From the NCBI GenBank assembly GCA_012934845.2, contig WNNJ02002318.1, positions 143,507 to 207,506 on the forward strand: a DNA stretch of 64,000 nt, read 5' to 3'. Origin of the DNA: Pomphorhynchus laevis. Its lineage: Eukaryota; Acanthocephala; Palaeacanthocephala; Echinorhynchida; Pomphorhynchidae. Both the position numbers and the translations under genes were made by a program. The notes below the pieces were generated by a model, which saw nothing but the letters and a program-made list of their open reading frames with translations, made no database searches and was not told the origin of the DNA. Shown in pieces: positions 22,401 through 35,230 of the stretch (the first letter of the stretch is position 1; each line of letters starts with the position of its first letter).

Positions 22401-25400
22401 AAAGTTGGAGGATGGTGATATTCGTGGAGCGGTACGACTGGTTGCCGATAACAACCAGCTGTTGAGTGCGGACGAGCAGGCTATCGAGCTTTTGCGTCGC
22501 AAACATCCAGAACGGCGGTTTCTTTATAATGAAAGCTGCGCACGTCCGCGGTCAAATCTCGATTTAGGTCCACTTATTTCGGGTCCTTCTGTCTTGTCGG
22601 CTCTCCAGTCATTTCCGTCGTCTTCTGCTGGGGGCGCTGATGGCCTGAGTCATTCTCATCTACGTGACCTGGTTAGTCATTCGAATGGTGTCGCTGGAGA
22701 CATACTACTGAAATCTATTTGTGAGCTAACAAGTAACATCCTTGCGGGTAAAGTGGCAACCTCGATCAGGCCTATATTATGCGGAGCCAAGCTTCTGGCT
22801 TTCATAAAAGGGGACGGTGAAGTCAGACCTATAGCTGTTGGGTGTACCTTTCGCCGGCTAGCTGCTAAGGTGTCTTGCAGATTTGCTACCGAGAGAGTGG
22901 TTGACATGCTTCTTCCAAATCAACTTGGCGTCGGTGTGCCTGGGAATGTCGAGGCCGCAATTCATGCAGCGAGATGTTTTGCTGAACACGGTTTGGTAGG
23001 CAATTCAGCGATGGTAAAGTTAGACTTCGAAAATGCCTTTAACTCAATCAGCAGGGGCGCAGTCCTTCAGGTTGTGAAGAAGGAAATCCCGGGGATCCAG
23101 GACTTCGTGGAAATGTGCTACGATTACCCAAGCACACTTCTCTTCGAGGACAATGTGATTGATTCAAAAGTGGGAATACAACAAGGGATCCTCTCGGTCC
23201 TCTCCTGTTCTCACTTACCATCAACAATCTGACCCACAACCTTTTGTCACCATTAGCTGTTTGGTATCTGGATGACTGCTGCATAGGGGGGGATAAGTTT
23301 CCACTATTATCAATTATATCGAACACATTCAAACTCAAGGAGCGAAAATTGGATTATTCTTACGGCCAGACAAATGCCAAGTGATTTCTAAAAGCGGTAC
23401 CTATATTCAACCTCTACTTGATATAATGCCAAACGTAAAAGTCTGTGATGTGTCATCCGCGGACTTGCTAGGCGCTCCGCCTTGCGCCGGATTTCACCTC
23501 GATATGTTCTTGGAATCGGCTATCACACAACTTCAGCAGGTAGGCCGTAAGCTCTAAAAACTCGCGAAGCACGACGCCTTCTTTATACTTCGACATTGTT
23601 TGACGCTGCCAAAGATCAACTTCTTATTACGCTGCGCACCGTGTTATACAAGCGGCCTCGTGAAAGCCTTCGACGTGGAAGTTCGCAGTTCTCTGGAGGA
23701 AATTCTTAACCTCAGGCTCTCTAACATAGCCTGGCGTCAAGCCTCGCTACCTGTTAAGATGAGTGGACTGGTTGTATTTCGTGCGGAAGAGTTATCTATA
23801 CCGGCCTTTTGTTCATCTGTTTCGCGCACGAAGGACTTAAGTGCGCTATTAATCCCAGAGCATTTGGTAAATCGCTCAGGCACTAGTGACCTTAGCTACC
23901 GAACGGCGTCAGAGAGTTGAACCACTAAATTCAACCTGACTGTTCCAACGGATACAACCTTGCAAAAACGTTGGACAGCCCCATTGTTTGAGAATGAATT
24001 CCGACACCTGGCAGTTTCATGCGCCTTTCCCAAAGATCAGGCCCGCTTGTTAGCCGCGTCTACCAGATGGTCTGGCGCATTCCTTAATGCCCTACCGATA
24101 GCTTCGATGGCACAAAACTAGACGACAGTTCAATCTGTCTTGCATCAGCTCTCCTCCTCGGTATTCTCAACTCGGTTTCATTCGTGGATAAAAGTAAGGT
24201 TAAATGAATCCCTTGTATAAAGTATCCTTAAAGTTAAAAGCAAATTGAGGTCTTTCGATGATTATAAGCACGTATTTATCCTTCCTGACTTGTCAAAACC
24301 TAAAAGTGGACATCAGCGGATAATAAGACAGAAAATTTGGGAATTTCGATAAAGTAGTTCGAGTGATCGATTATTTATAAGAAATAGTAAGATTGTTCGT
24401 TTTGATTGCGAGAGATTTCAATTCTAGGTATGATTTTCCTCTCGCCACAAAGTTAGGGCCAATTTCCACGTCTTCATATGATTCTTAATCAGCTTCCCAT
24501 CTTTCTACAATTACATATGTTCGACAGGTAGCAGTGCTATCTATTTCATCTTTGCTAACTTTAATGACATTTCAATAGACCAGCGTTAGATAACATTTGG
24601 GCAACATTCAGAAAACATCAAGCAGTCGGAATTGAAATAGGTGTTTTATAACAGGTTTTTAGCAACTAAACTAATTCTTTTAATTAATTAAGTTGGAAGT
24701 TAAGTACCCAGGTAATCGATATAAATTATATGACCAAGGTTTATAATTTAGTAGATTTTGGCGATGTTTGACGTGTGGTGTGAAATAATTCAAAAGGCTT
24801 GTTCAATCAAGAGTATTTGTAGACGACATTCTCCAATTTTAAGAAACTTTGAGTTGCGCTATATAAAGGTAAAATTACTACATTATCGTAGTTTGTTAAG
24901 GCGATATGAAGCATACCGACCTCTTTATGTTAAATTAAAGAACGAATACAACATGAAAATTCAAAGGCTTGTTCAATCAAGAGTATTTGTAGACGACATT
25001 CTCCAATTTTAAGAAACTTTGAGTTGCGCTATATAAAGGTAAAATTACTACATTATCGTAGTTTGTTAAGGCGATATGAAGCATACCGACCTCTTTATGT
25101 TAAATTAAAGAACGAATACAACATGAAAATTCAAACGCTTATAATGTTTGTAAATGCATACAACAATTGAATGATACTAGAACAGGCACGCTTAATGCCG
25201 TGGAAGTTAGATCATCGTCGTTCAGTGAGTACTATTGTCAGTGTACCCATTTCTCAATGGGAACAACATTTAAGTAATTTATATGATTCCAATATTGAAG
25301 ATGAAAAGCAGTGTAGTTCTTTCAGTAGGTCGTTAAGGCCTCTAGGATAGCTAAGTCACTTGATCGCATAGTTTACAGTCGATGAAATCGAATTCTTTTT

Positions 25401-28400
25401 GCAATACATGCTTGATAAAAAGGCAGTCGGCAATGATGGTATAGCCGCTGAACATATTAAAGGTATTTGGTCAGTCTCAATTAATTTTCTTGTAATGTTA
25501 TTTAATCGGGTCTTGATAAAAGATTTCTTCCCTATATCGTGAAAGAAATTGATTCTAAAAGTACTCTTTAAGGGTGGTAATGATCCTTGTAATCTAAATA
25601 ATTACAGATGTATCGCAATACCAAGTCAACTATATAAGTTATTTGCTACCCTCATAAGCTGTAGAGTTGCAGTTTATGTATCCAACTTTCTCCCAATCGA
25701 GCAACATGGTTTTCGACCGTGTTTATCTACCACAAGTGCTGTCTCCATCTTAAGAAACTCTCTTCAAGAAGCGTGTTCAAATCACCTTCCTTTTTACACC
25801 GTTTTCGTAGATTTTACAAAGGTATTTGATAGGATTGACAGAGACTTGCTTCTCCGAAAATTAATAACCGCACTGAGTGTCAACAGCTCATACCGTCATA
25901 GGTAAAAATATCATTTCGTGATAACATACCATCCCCTCAAAATTATACATGCACTACAGCAGGTTCTATCTCCTCGTATTGTCCGAGTCTTTGATGGAAT
26001 AAAATATTTAGAATACTTTCAGCAAATTAAGGGCGTACATCAGGGTGATCCTCTTATCCCACTTTTGTTTAGTGAATATACATGCTAGCATATGATCTGC
26101 CAGCATGTATAAGTGAATTTAATCTTCTTATTTTTTATATGCATATGATCAGATTATATATTCGGCAAAAATAGGTGATGAAGTTCAGAATTGGTTAGGC
26201 TCAAACTGTATTGAATGGCGAATGGTTTGCAGGTTAAACTAGCGAAAACAAAAGTCTTAGAAGTTTGAGGGGATGGTAGGTTATTACAAAATGATGTTTT
26301 ACCTATGACGGTATGAGTTTGCAAATATGTGCGCTATTCTGCTATCTTGGTTTTAATCTGTACTTTAAGTTGAGTTTTACTAATCATTTTGATATAATTT
26401 ATTTTAAAGTTGCTTCTTGTATGAGTTCGATTAATCTTTTACGTTTAACAGACTATCCTACAGCCATTAAATATTTTCAAATGATGTTTCTTCCAAGGGT
26501 TACATACGGGTTATCGGCTATTTGGCAGGATTTGTCTATTCGAAATCTTGATCCCATTGATAGAATAAAATAGAATTTCCTTAAATTCTACTTTTGCTTG
26601 CCCCGCAAGGTTTCGTCTTCGAAATTAGCTTATCTTACTAGAGAGTAAACCTTGTCGTTTATCCTGCAGAAACGTTTCACCTTAATATAGACGACGGCGT
26701 TTTGTTCGCGTGTATCGAATTGGGATTCGAAGCAACTATTACTGGATAGTGATATCCAATTGACGCCTGCCGTTTTATTTTCGAACATTTGAAAGTTTGG
26801 TAGTCAAATAAAGCCAGCATGTATGATGATATTTTCTCTTGATGGTTTTCGTGGAAAGTTTTTCTCAAATGGGATAATATGTCATACACAAGAATCCGCC
26901 TTTATTTGTGAATACTGCTTGAGTATGTTCCAACAGCTCTTACATGCTCTAAATTGCATTAATTTAAAAACACAATTGCAGCTTAGCGACCTGTGAATTA
27001 GTATTATTAATTTGGATGTTTGCCTATTAACGTTGTAGTGTTGTAATAACGTTTTGATGTTAATCCTCCCTCATCGCCCGTGACGGCTGAGGGTTATTAT
27101 CTCAAATAATTATATCAGATTATTATTTATTTTTTTCAATTTTATAATTATATTAAATATATTACTCAGTTAGCTGATTTGATAGTTCTTTCTTTAACGA
27201 ATAATTATTTCTAACACATATATTTTTGAAACGCTGCATCACTGGTCTCATTATAGTGTGATCGGTAGTTTTAATATATTAAATAAATTATAATAATATA
27301 TGATAGTTTTAATATATTTTTCAAATATGTATTTTTATAAAATATATTTGAACGATAATATAAGGTATAATTACCTTACAAATTTCACAGTTGTGATCTA
27401 AGCTAGTGGTCTGATAATATGACTACTGTTAAAATGTATTTTCGTTAAGAAACCAGACGAACTATGTAAAATATCACTTCTCCGCGAAACAAATGATAAA
27501 AAATCTACAAAGTAAGTTCTGAAAGTTAAAATTGACTTCTATTTTAGTTTTGAAGTGAACTAATTGATATTCTTAAAGAAGAAGAGTACACCAATAAAAT
27601 ATTGATATCAAAGTCGTCGTGCAGGTTTTCACAATACTCATCGTCTTATATTTTGCAAAATTGTCCCGTGCTTGGAAATCAAGATGTCATCACAAAACGA
27701 CCTGATACCTCATTATGCCATATTCAATTTGACAAGGGCGCAAAGCACCGAACACCAAAAAACAAAGCTGCTATTAAGGTTTGTTTATAGTTGGCGTTCA
27801 ATAAAGGTTCTTTTTTCTTATATGTTAAATTTCAATCATGTTATATAAAATACTACATTAAGACATCAACTTTATGAATAAAAATATGCACTATCACAAT
27901 TTTCATCGATGTGTAGGTAACATAGACCTTCTAAAAATATAAAAAACAAAAACATAATAGAACAAGATTTGAGTGAATATATTCCTAAAATACGGTGTAA
28001 ATTGATTTGGACATCAGGACAAAATATTTGTAATTATAATAGGGAATTGAAAGAGATATATAACATGGATATTCAAAACACTATAGTAACAGAATACAGT
28101 TACAAAACTCTAAATATTTATAAAATAAATGGACGTTCATGTACCCATAATCTAGAATTAATTGAATGAAATAGCTAATTAAGAAAAATGCTATCAAAAG
28201 GGTATAAATGACTATGATCAAGACAAAGACAGCTACTCACCCCACCTCTCTCTATCGATGCGTACCCGTCATTCTATCTTACTCCACGTTCCCAATTACT
28301 CCTACAATTACGGTCTTTGATCCTCGTGCCGAACCCTCGCCTAGAATCAGCTTACTTTCGACGTCCGCTGCGCTCCCTTTTTTGTCGCATTCGAATACTT

Positions 28401-31400
28401 CTTCAGCCCCCTCCTTCTGAACACATGACTTAGATTGTTGTTTGTTGTTGTGGTCATGTAAACGTGTGCCGGCACGCATTTGCCACGTGAAAATAAATCC
28501 TTTTTAAATATAGATTAAATAATAATGATAAAAATAAAATTTATAATTCGTCATTTAATGATTTAAGTTCATACTGAGTAAGCTGAAATATTATTATATA
28601 AATAATAATATTATTATTTACTGAAATATATTTTGTGAAATTCAAATGAAAATTTAAATAACAAAAATTTATAAAGGTAATATAAAATCAATAAAGATTT
28701 GGATATAAATTTCAAAATATAGATAAATTTATAATAAAAAATTATGAAATTTCTAAAATATAAATACTTACGATTTCAGTACACTTTATATTTAGCAGAT
28801 ATTAATTAAATTACATTATATTCCGAAATATATATAAATATATGTTTTAATAACTATAACGTTTATTTAACAAAAATTATACCATCAAGCAAATATAAAA
28901 TATATTGATAATATTGAATTAATGAAAGCCTTAAATATTTTGATAAATAAAAATTTATTTAAAAGTAGGGACATCTATATTTAGACAAATAAAAGATGTT
29001 TTAATGGGAGTAATAGTATCACAAATTTAACTGACATATTTTTAAGCTCTTTAGAGCTTAAAAATAAGCTTTTCTTTAATAAGATAACTCACTTATCTTT
29101 AAGCTCTCAAACTATATAAAGATATAAAATATGTTTTGATATATTAATTACATATGTGTATTTAACTCTAATAATCTTTATCCAATAAGTAAACAAATTT
29201 ATCCAAGTAGCCTTATTCTTAATAAAACTAATATTGATGATAAAGAAGGTATATATATACGAACATTAAATTAACATCAATTAAAACTACTTTTAATTTA
29301 TCTCAATGATGACATTTAAATTTACAAAAAATAACAAATTTTTGCATGAACATTCATGCATACCTATAATATAAAATATAATACATTAAATAATCTGTTT
29401 AATTATTAATTTATATCTTAAAGAAAACATTTAAATTTACAAGAAATATATTTTTGAATGAGCATTCATGCATGCCATATAAGATAAAATATAATACATT
29501 AAATAATGAAATTTTAAGAATTGTCATATGTAATCATTGTCTTGCTTTAAAATAATTTAAATGATTTATTCGATACATATTTTTGAAAAAAAATGTATTT
29601 AATATGTATTTTTCAAAATACAAAAATACAAAAAATTTAAATATTTAAATCAACACAATAATTTTAAAAATAAATTTAAAATCTTAATCAGAAAATTTTT
29701 ATGAATAATAAATAATATACTTTGCATTAGAATAAGATACTTTGGATAAATTGGGTACTTAGGATAAATTGCATTAGAGAAAATTGGTCATTAGCACGTG
29801 TTTGGCCTTGCCACTATGTTGGGTAGAGAATAATTTTACAAATATCTTTATGAATATAAATTTTGAAATGTTTAACAATTAAAAAATTAAAATTATTCAA
29901 ATATATCGATGATATATGTGTATTTAACTCGAATAATTTTTATTAAATTGTGAAAACATTTATCCAGTTAGCCTTATTTTTAAGAAAACCAATATTAATG
30001 ATAACGAAAGTATATATCTTGATATGAGCACTTAATTAACATCAATTAAAATTACTTTTAATTTATATCGTAAAGATAAATAAAGTATATATTTAGATAA
30101 TGATATTATAATAATTTTATATTTATGTCTAGATATGTCTAGATTTGAACATTAAATTAACATCAATTAAAACTACTTTTAATTTATATTGTAAAGATGA
30201 CATATTTAAATTTACAAGAAATATATTTTTGAATGAGCATTCATGCATACCATATAATATAAAATATAATACATTAAATAATAAAATTTTAAGAATTGCA
30301 ACAATTTGTAACGATATTGGCTTTCTTCAAAATCATTTAAATAATTTAATAGATACATATTTTAAACTAGGTTACTATAAAAATAGCATCAAGCAGAAAA
30401 TAGTAAAATATATAAATCAGCACAATAATATTAGGAATAAATTTAAACCCTTAATTGGGAACTTTTTATGAATGAATAATAAATAATATACTTTGTATTG
30501 GAATAATATATTAGATAATTAAATTTTATCAGAGGAGATACGTCATTAGCATGTATTTGGCCCTGATGCTATATTGGATCGATGAATAGGTACCGAAACC
30601 TGATTATATGTCATTTCCTCCTGATGACCTCTAATCCTTATTCTGATACATGATCTGTTATTTATTAGTTAATTAATAAAAATTGGTTTATATTTCAAAA
30701 TTTTAATTTTAAATTTTAACTTGATGTAAATTATATAAATTATTATATAACAACTATTTATTTATAATTTTTTATTATTTATTATTTGATTATTTAAATT
30801 TTATTCAGCAATATTTTTGAATTATTTATAATAAAATACGTCGACTCAGTTAGCTGATATGATTTTTATTCTCTCAAAAGGCTTATTTACATGTTACAGA
30901 TCTATTCTGTTAAATAAAGATCTCGTTGGTTATTCTGATTGTTATTAATATATCATTTATTCATCACGATGTTACTGGATGAAAGTCTCAATCATATTTG
31001 ACTACATGAGATAATCTGACAATGATCGAATGCCCGACTCGAAAACTTCAATGCACCTTCTGAAGAAGCTGAAAGCCAAAACAAATTAAAGTTGTGGAAA
31101 CAACTTGACATTCGTTCTTTTAATATTTTTATAGCTGTCTAAAGTGTAAATTTATTTAAACTTCCCTAAATCAGATCATGTATTTAGGATTTTGGAGTAT
31201 CATTCCAAACGTCTTCAGCTGAAGTTAAATCTCTTTTAAAAGACTTTTGTGAAGATTTTATGCAAGATGTCCTTATGATATCAGCGAATAGAATGCTCGT
31301 ATGTTAATTTTACATTTTTAATACAATTGTTTGATTAGAGTCAGATACGTCGTCAAAACATAAACGAGGGAGATGAATCTTTCGTCTTTAGAATAATCGC

Positions 31401-34400
31401 ATTTTTTCTTTCCTACGTTAGACATGCTATGTCTAACAACAAGTTATCTTTTATTAGGTTTGGTTTTGTCTTTTGTAGTTTATCACTTATTATTTCTCGT
31501 AATATAGTTTCTGCATTCAGCCAGATTACTTTCGACTTGTGTACGACAACCTCGGGCAGCTTCTAGACGTATGCTGTGTCGAAAAAAACTTGCCAAAAAT
31601 GGTTCCACAAAGGTCACTTATTAAATTTACTAATCGACTTTAATATGTTACGTTTGTAATTCAGGAAAATACTATCACACTTTTAATCTTAACAATTGAT
31701 TTTTATTAATTACCGCAAAAATGTTTATTATGGCTTTAATATTAATTTGATTACTATTCTTTCTTGGTACAATTTTGATTTTAAAGCATTTTGATTAATT
31801 TGCGACAAAGATTCAATTTGATCTGTTTAGTTTTTTTATCAAAATATTAATTCACTCGTATTTTTAATCAAATTGTTTCTGATGATGTTGGCGAATGCAT
31901 TTGAAAGCACAACTTTATTCAATTCTTCTTTGTGGATTTCAAAATAAATCATTATACGAAATTATAAATGTCAATCTCTTAAATTCCAAATAAAAATTTA
32001 TTAGAATGAGCGATTGATACAATTGACGTGATGATTTTTGAATTATTAACATTTTTTGCAAAATTCATTTAATCTAGTGACATCTGTCCAACCCAGTTCA
32101 TCGTTCAGATCCAAATTCGTATGCAAATTATTATTATTTACGTATTTATTCGATATTCAGTCTTATATGATCTTAGCGTTTACTCTTTACAGTTTGAAAT
32201 TCAATGTTAAAGGGATTGTTCATTGTGTTTGATTATTATGCAAAGTTCGATTAGTATCAAATCATTGTTACATTTTACTATTACATAATGTGGGTGGTAC
32301 ATTTGGTTTATATTATACCTAAATTACTTTAATTTCTATGGCATAAAAATTAATATCATGAAATACTGCCATGTTTTTCTGAAAAAAAAATCATATTTAA
32401 AAATTAAATTCCTAATTTTCTTCAGTATGGTATTAAGATTAATTAGCTTGAAATACTTATGTTACTTTTATATCAATAAATTATCTTTGTTTATTTAAGT
32501 AAAGTTTACTTAAAGTTTACTTTTAGACTTTTAGCGATTGTAAGTGTTTTGAAAGAGATGCTTGCCTTTGTTACCTCAATGATTTCATCAGAAAATCAAG
32601 AACTGGTAAAGCCCGGACAGATTATAGGATGTAAGGCAATTGCGAATGGTTGAACATTACATTTACATTGCTCTTTAGCTAATTTGGTATACGTGCAAGA
32701 ACATAGAGAGGCAATTATATCCTTATTGCGAACATTTAACCAATCGAAAATGCCTAGGTATTTCGCCGATGCTTTTTCGTATATTTGATTATTTGACCTC
32801 AACTAATTTACTCAATTTGCTTATCCTTGACAGGTGTCAGCAATTGTAACGATAAAATAATTTTATCGATTGAATATGCCATATATTGGAATTAATACTA
32901 TTGAATAATATTATTATTATATAAGTATATATTAATTTTTATATTATTATATAATTATAATTATGTAATTGTATAATAATATTATATAATTGCATATATT
33001 ATATATTTATTTAATCATATTTTTTATATATAATTAATAATAGCATAATAGTATACCAAAGAATTTGATATTGAAAGATAAAGTATCTTTTAGTGTCAAA
33101 GAATACTAAACTCAGATATATTTTATTTTCGGATCCTTATTATTTTATTTTATATTATTTTAAGATAATGTATAGTATAAGATATAAATTTATTAATCTT
33201 AAATTTATCTTCAAAAACATAACTTCTAAAATGTATGTTTATTGCACATACATTTTTCGTTATATGAATGACAAAAAATATATATTGGTCTAATATATAT
33301 TAACCTCATATATATTGACCTAATATATATTGATCTCATATATATTGACCTGATATATATCGATCATGATAATTAACACCGTCGGCTGGGACTTCTTATA
33401 AAGTGCAAAATTATAGGTTTTCAAATTGTAAACAACGTATACATTTATATTTATTGTATTTACATTTGTATTTACTTTGTTTTTTCTGGTGTTACAATTT
33501 GAAAACTTATATATTGTTTATAATTTATATATTGTTATTGCGAAAAATTAAACTGAGCTAAAAAGCTTCAGTTTCATAATCGTAGATTTTGCCAAAAACC
33601 GGAGTTCGATTACATGCAGAGCAGACTTCCTTATCACTCCTAGGCGAGCTGATGGTAGCCGGCAGCACCCATCAGTAGAGTGAACTACCATCAGTCGTTT
33701 CGGCTGCCTTGTGATATATTTGAAAGGCATTTCCGAGAATTTGTTAACGGAGTAGTATGGGCATAGCCTCTTTAAACTAACAACGTGCTTTCCGGATCAT
33801 CCTATTTTAATCGGCAGGAATTTTAATTGCTGTCGCTGCTTGCGTTCTCACAGGCTCCCTTTATCGGATACGTTTTCATAATTAAATCGCAGAATGTGTA
33901 AAACTGTGCTCCGGGAACCAAAAAACTTCAGTTTCATAATCGTAGATTTTGCCAAAAACCGGAGTTCGATTACATGCAGAGCAGACTTCCTTATCACTCA
34001 TAGACGAGCTGATGGTAGCCGGCAGCACTCATCAGTAGGGTGAACTACCATCAGTCGTTTCGGCTGCCTTGTGATATATTTAAAAGGCATCTCCGAGAAT
34101 TTGCTAACGGAGTAGTATGGGCATAGCCTCTTTAAACTAACAACGTGCTTTCCGGATCATCCATATTTTAATCGGCAGGAATTTTAATTGCTGTCGCTGC
34201 TTGCGTTCTCACAGGCTCCCTTTATCGGATACGTTTTCATAATTAAATCGCAGAATGTGTAAAACTGTGCTCCGGGAACCAAAAAACTTCAGTTTCATAA
34301 TCGTAGATTTTGCCAAAAACCGGAGTTCGATTACATGCAGAGCAGACTTCCTTATCACTCATAGACGAGCTGATGGTAGCCGGCAGCACTTATCAGTAGG

Positions 34401-35131
34401 GTGAACTACCATCAGTCGTTTCGGCTGCCTTGTGATATATTTGAAAGGCATTTCCGAGAATTTGCTAACGGAGTAGTATGGGCATAGCCTCTTTAAACTA
34501 ACAACGTGCTTTCCGGATCATCCTAATTTTATTCGGCAGGAATTTTTATTGCTGTCGCCTAATTTTTTTCGGCAGGAATTTTAATTGCTGTCGATATATA
34601 TGAAAGGCATCTCTGAGAATTTGCTAACGGAGTAGTATGGGCATAGCCTCTTTAAACTAACAACGTGCTTTCCGGATCATCCATATTTTATTCGGCAAGA
34701 ATTTTAATTGCTGTCGCCGAATAAAATTAGGATGATCCGGAAAGCACGTTGTTAGTTTAAAGAGGCTATGCCCATACTACTCCGTTAGCAAATTCTCGGA
34801 GATGCCTTTCAAATATATCGTAAGGCAGCCAAAACGACTGATGGTAGTTCATTCACCCTACTGATGAGTGCTGCCAGCTACCATCAGCTCGTCTAGGAGT
34901 GATAAGGAAGTCTGCTGGAAATATAAATAAACAAAATAAACAAACTGCTGGAAATATTGGTGAGATAATATTTATTGAAAAAAAAGAGTTCATTGAAAAG
35001 GACCCCAGCTGTGAGAAAAACACCCACAACTATAATATATATATAATTTAAGAGCTGAATCAGATCGTCTAGGAGTGATAACGAAGTCTGCTCTGCTTGT
35101 AATCGAACTCCGGTTTTTGGCAAAATTCTTG

Positions 35132-35230
<99 letters not shown>

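Larger units (their letters stand above)
24740..26600 (+). mobile_element. LINE ORF2 copy with internal duplication, timeless intron 6
   Basis: Linker pieces (24758-25140), then [28 protein letters not shown] (25378-25462), an RT frame 25549-25905 with [27 protein letters not shown] and [16 protein letters not shown], a [13 protein letters not shown] block (26035-26075) and a C-terminal part 26313-26573 with [15 protein letters not shown]. The catalytic box after QGD is lost. Clade not certain. Several breaks and a tandem duplication show it is dead. Confidence 0.75.
27779..31187 (+). other. timeless intron 8, filled by retroelement copies
   Basis: 3.4 kb, holding a LINE 3' end (28208-28500) and two PLE copies (28730-30860), all in the gene's orientation. 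Between 27779 and 28207 nothing recognisable beyond AT-rich DNA and a spurious open frame. Confidence 0.7.
33555..34553 (-). repeat. Tandem ~360-bp repeat family 1 (three units), retrozyme-like
   Basis: GTTTCATAATCGTAGATTT recurs at 33571, 33931 and 34292, i.e. units of 360 and 361 bp. Units are about 97-99% alike by eye. Each contains on the reverse strand a permuted hammerhead (33632-33708, 33994-34068, 34354-34428). Small circular-RNA retroelements called retrozymes are tandem arrays of a similar unit length with a hammerhead per unit; the resemblance is in layout, not in sequence. Sense of the presumed RNA is the reverse strand, antisense to timeless. Confidence 0.85.

Noticed and set aside
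22297-23338. Several reverse-strand open frames
   Set aside because: All are shadows of the R2-like RT frame, whose GC-rich codons keep the other frames open.
32596-32802. Reverse-strand open frame of 68 codons
   Set aside because: It overlaps timeless exons 12-13 on the opposite strand; the + reading has family similarity and correct splice sites.
33601-33620. tRNA-derived SINE suspected from GAGTTCGATTACATGC, similar to a B box
   Set aside because: No matching A box at the right distance and no tRNA fold. The tandem, ribozyme-bearing layout explains the repeat better.
33555-34553. CRISPR-like array
   Set aside because: Repeat units are ~360 bp without spacers and the DNA is clearly animal.
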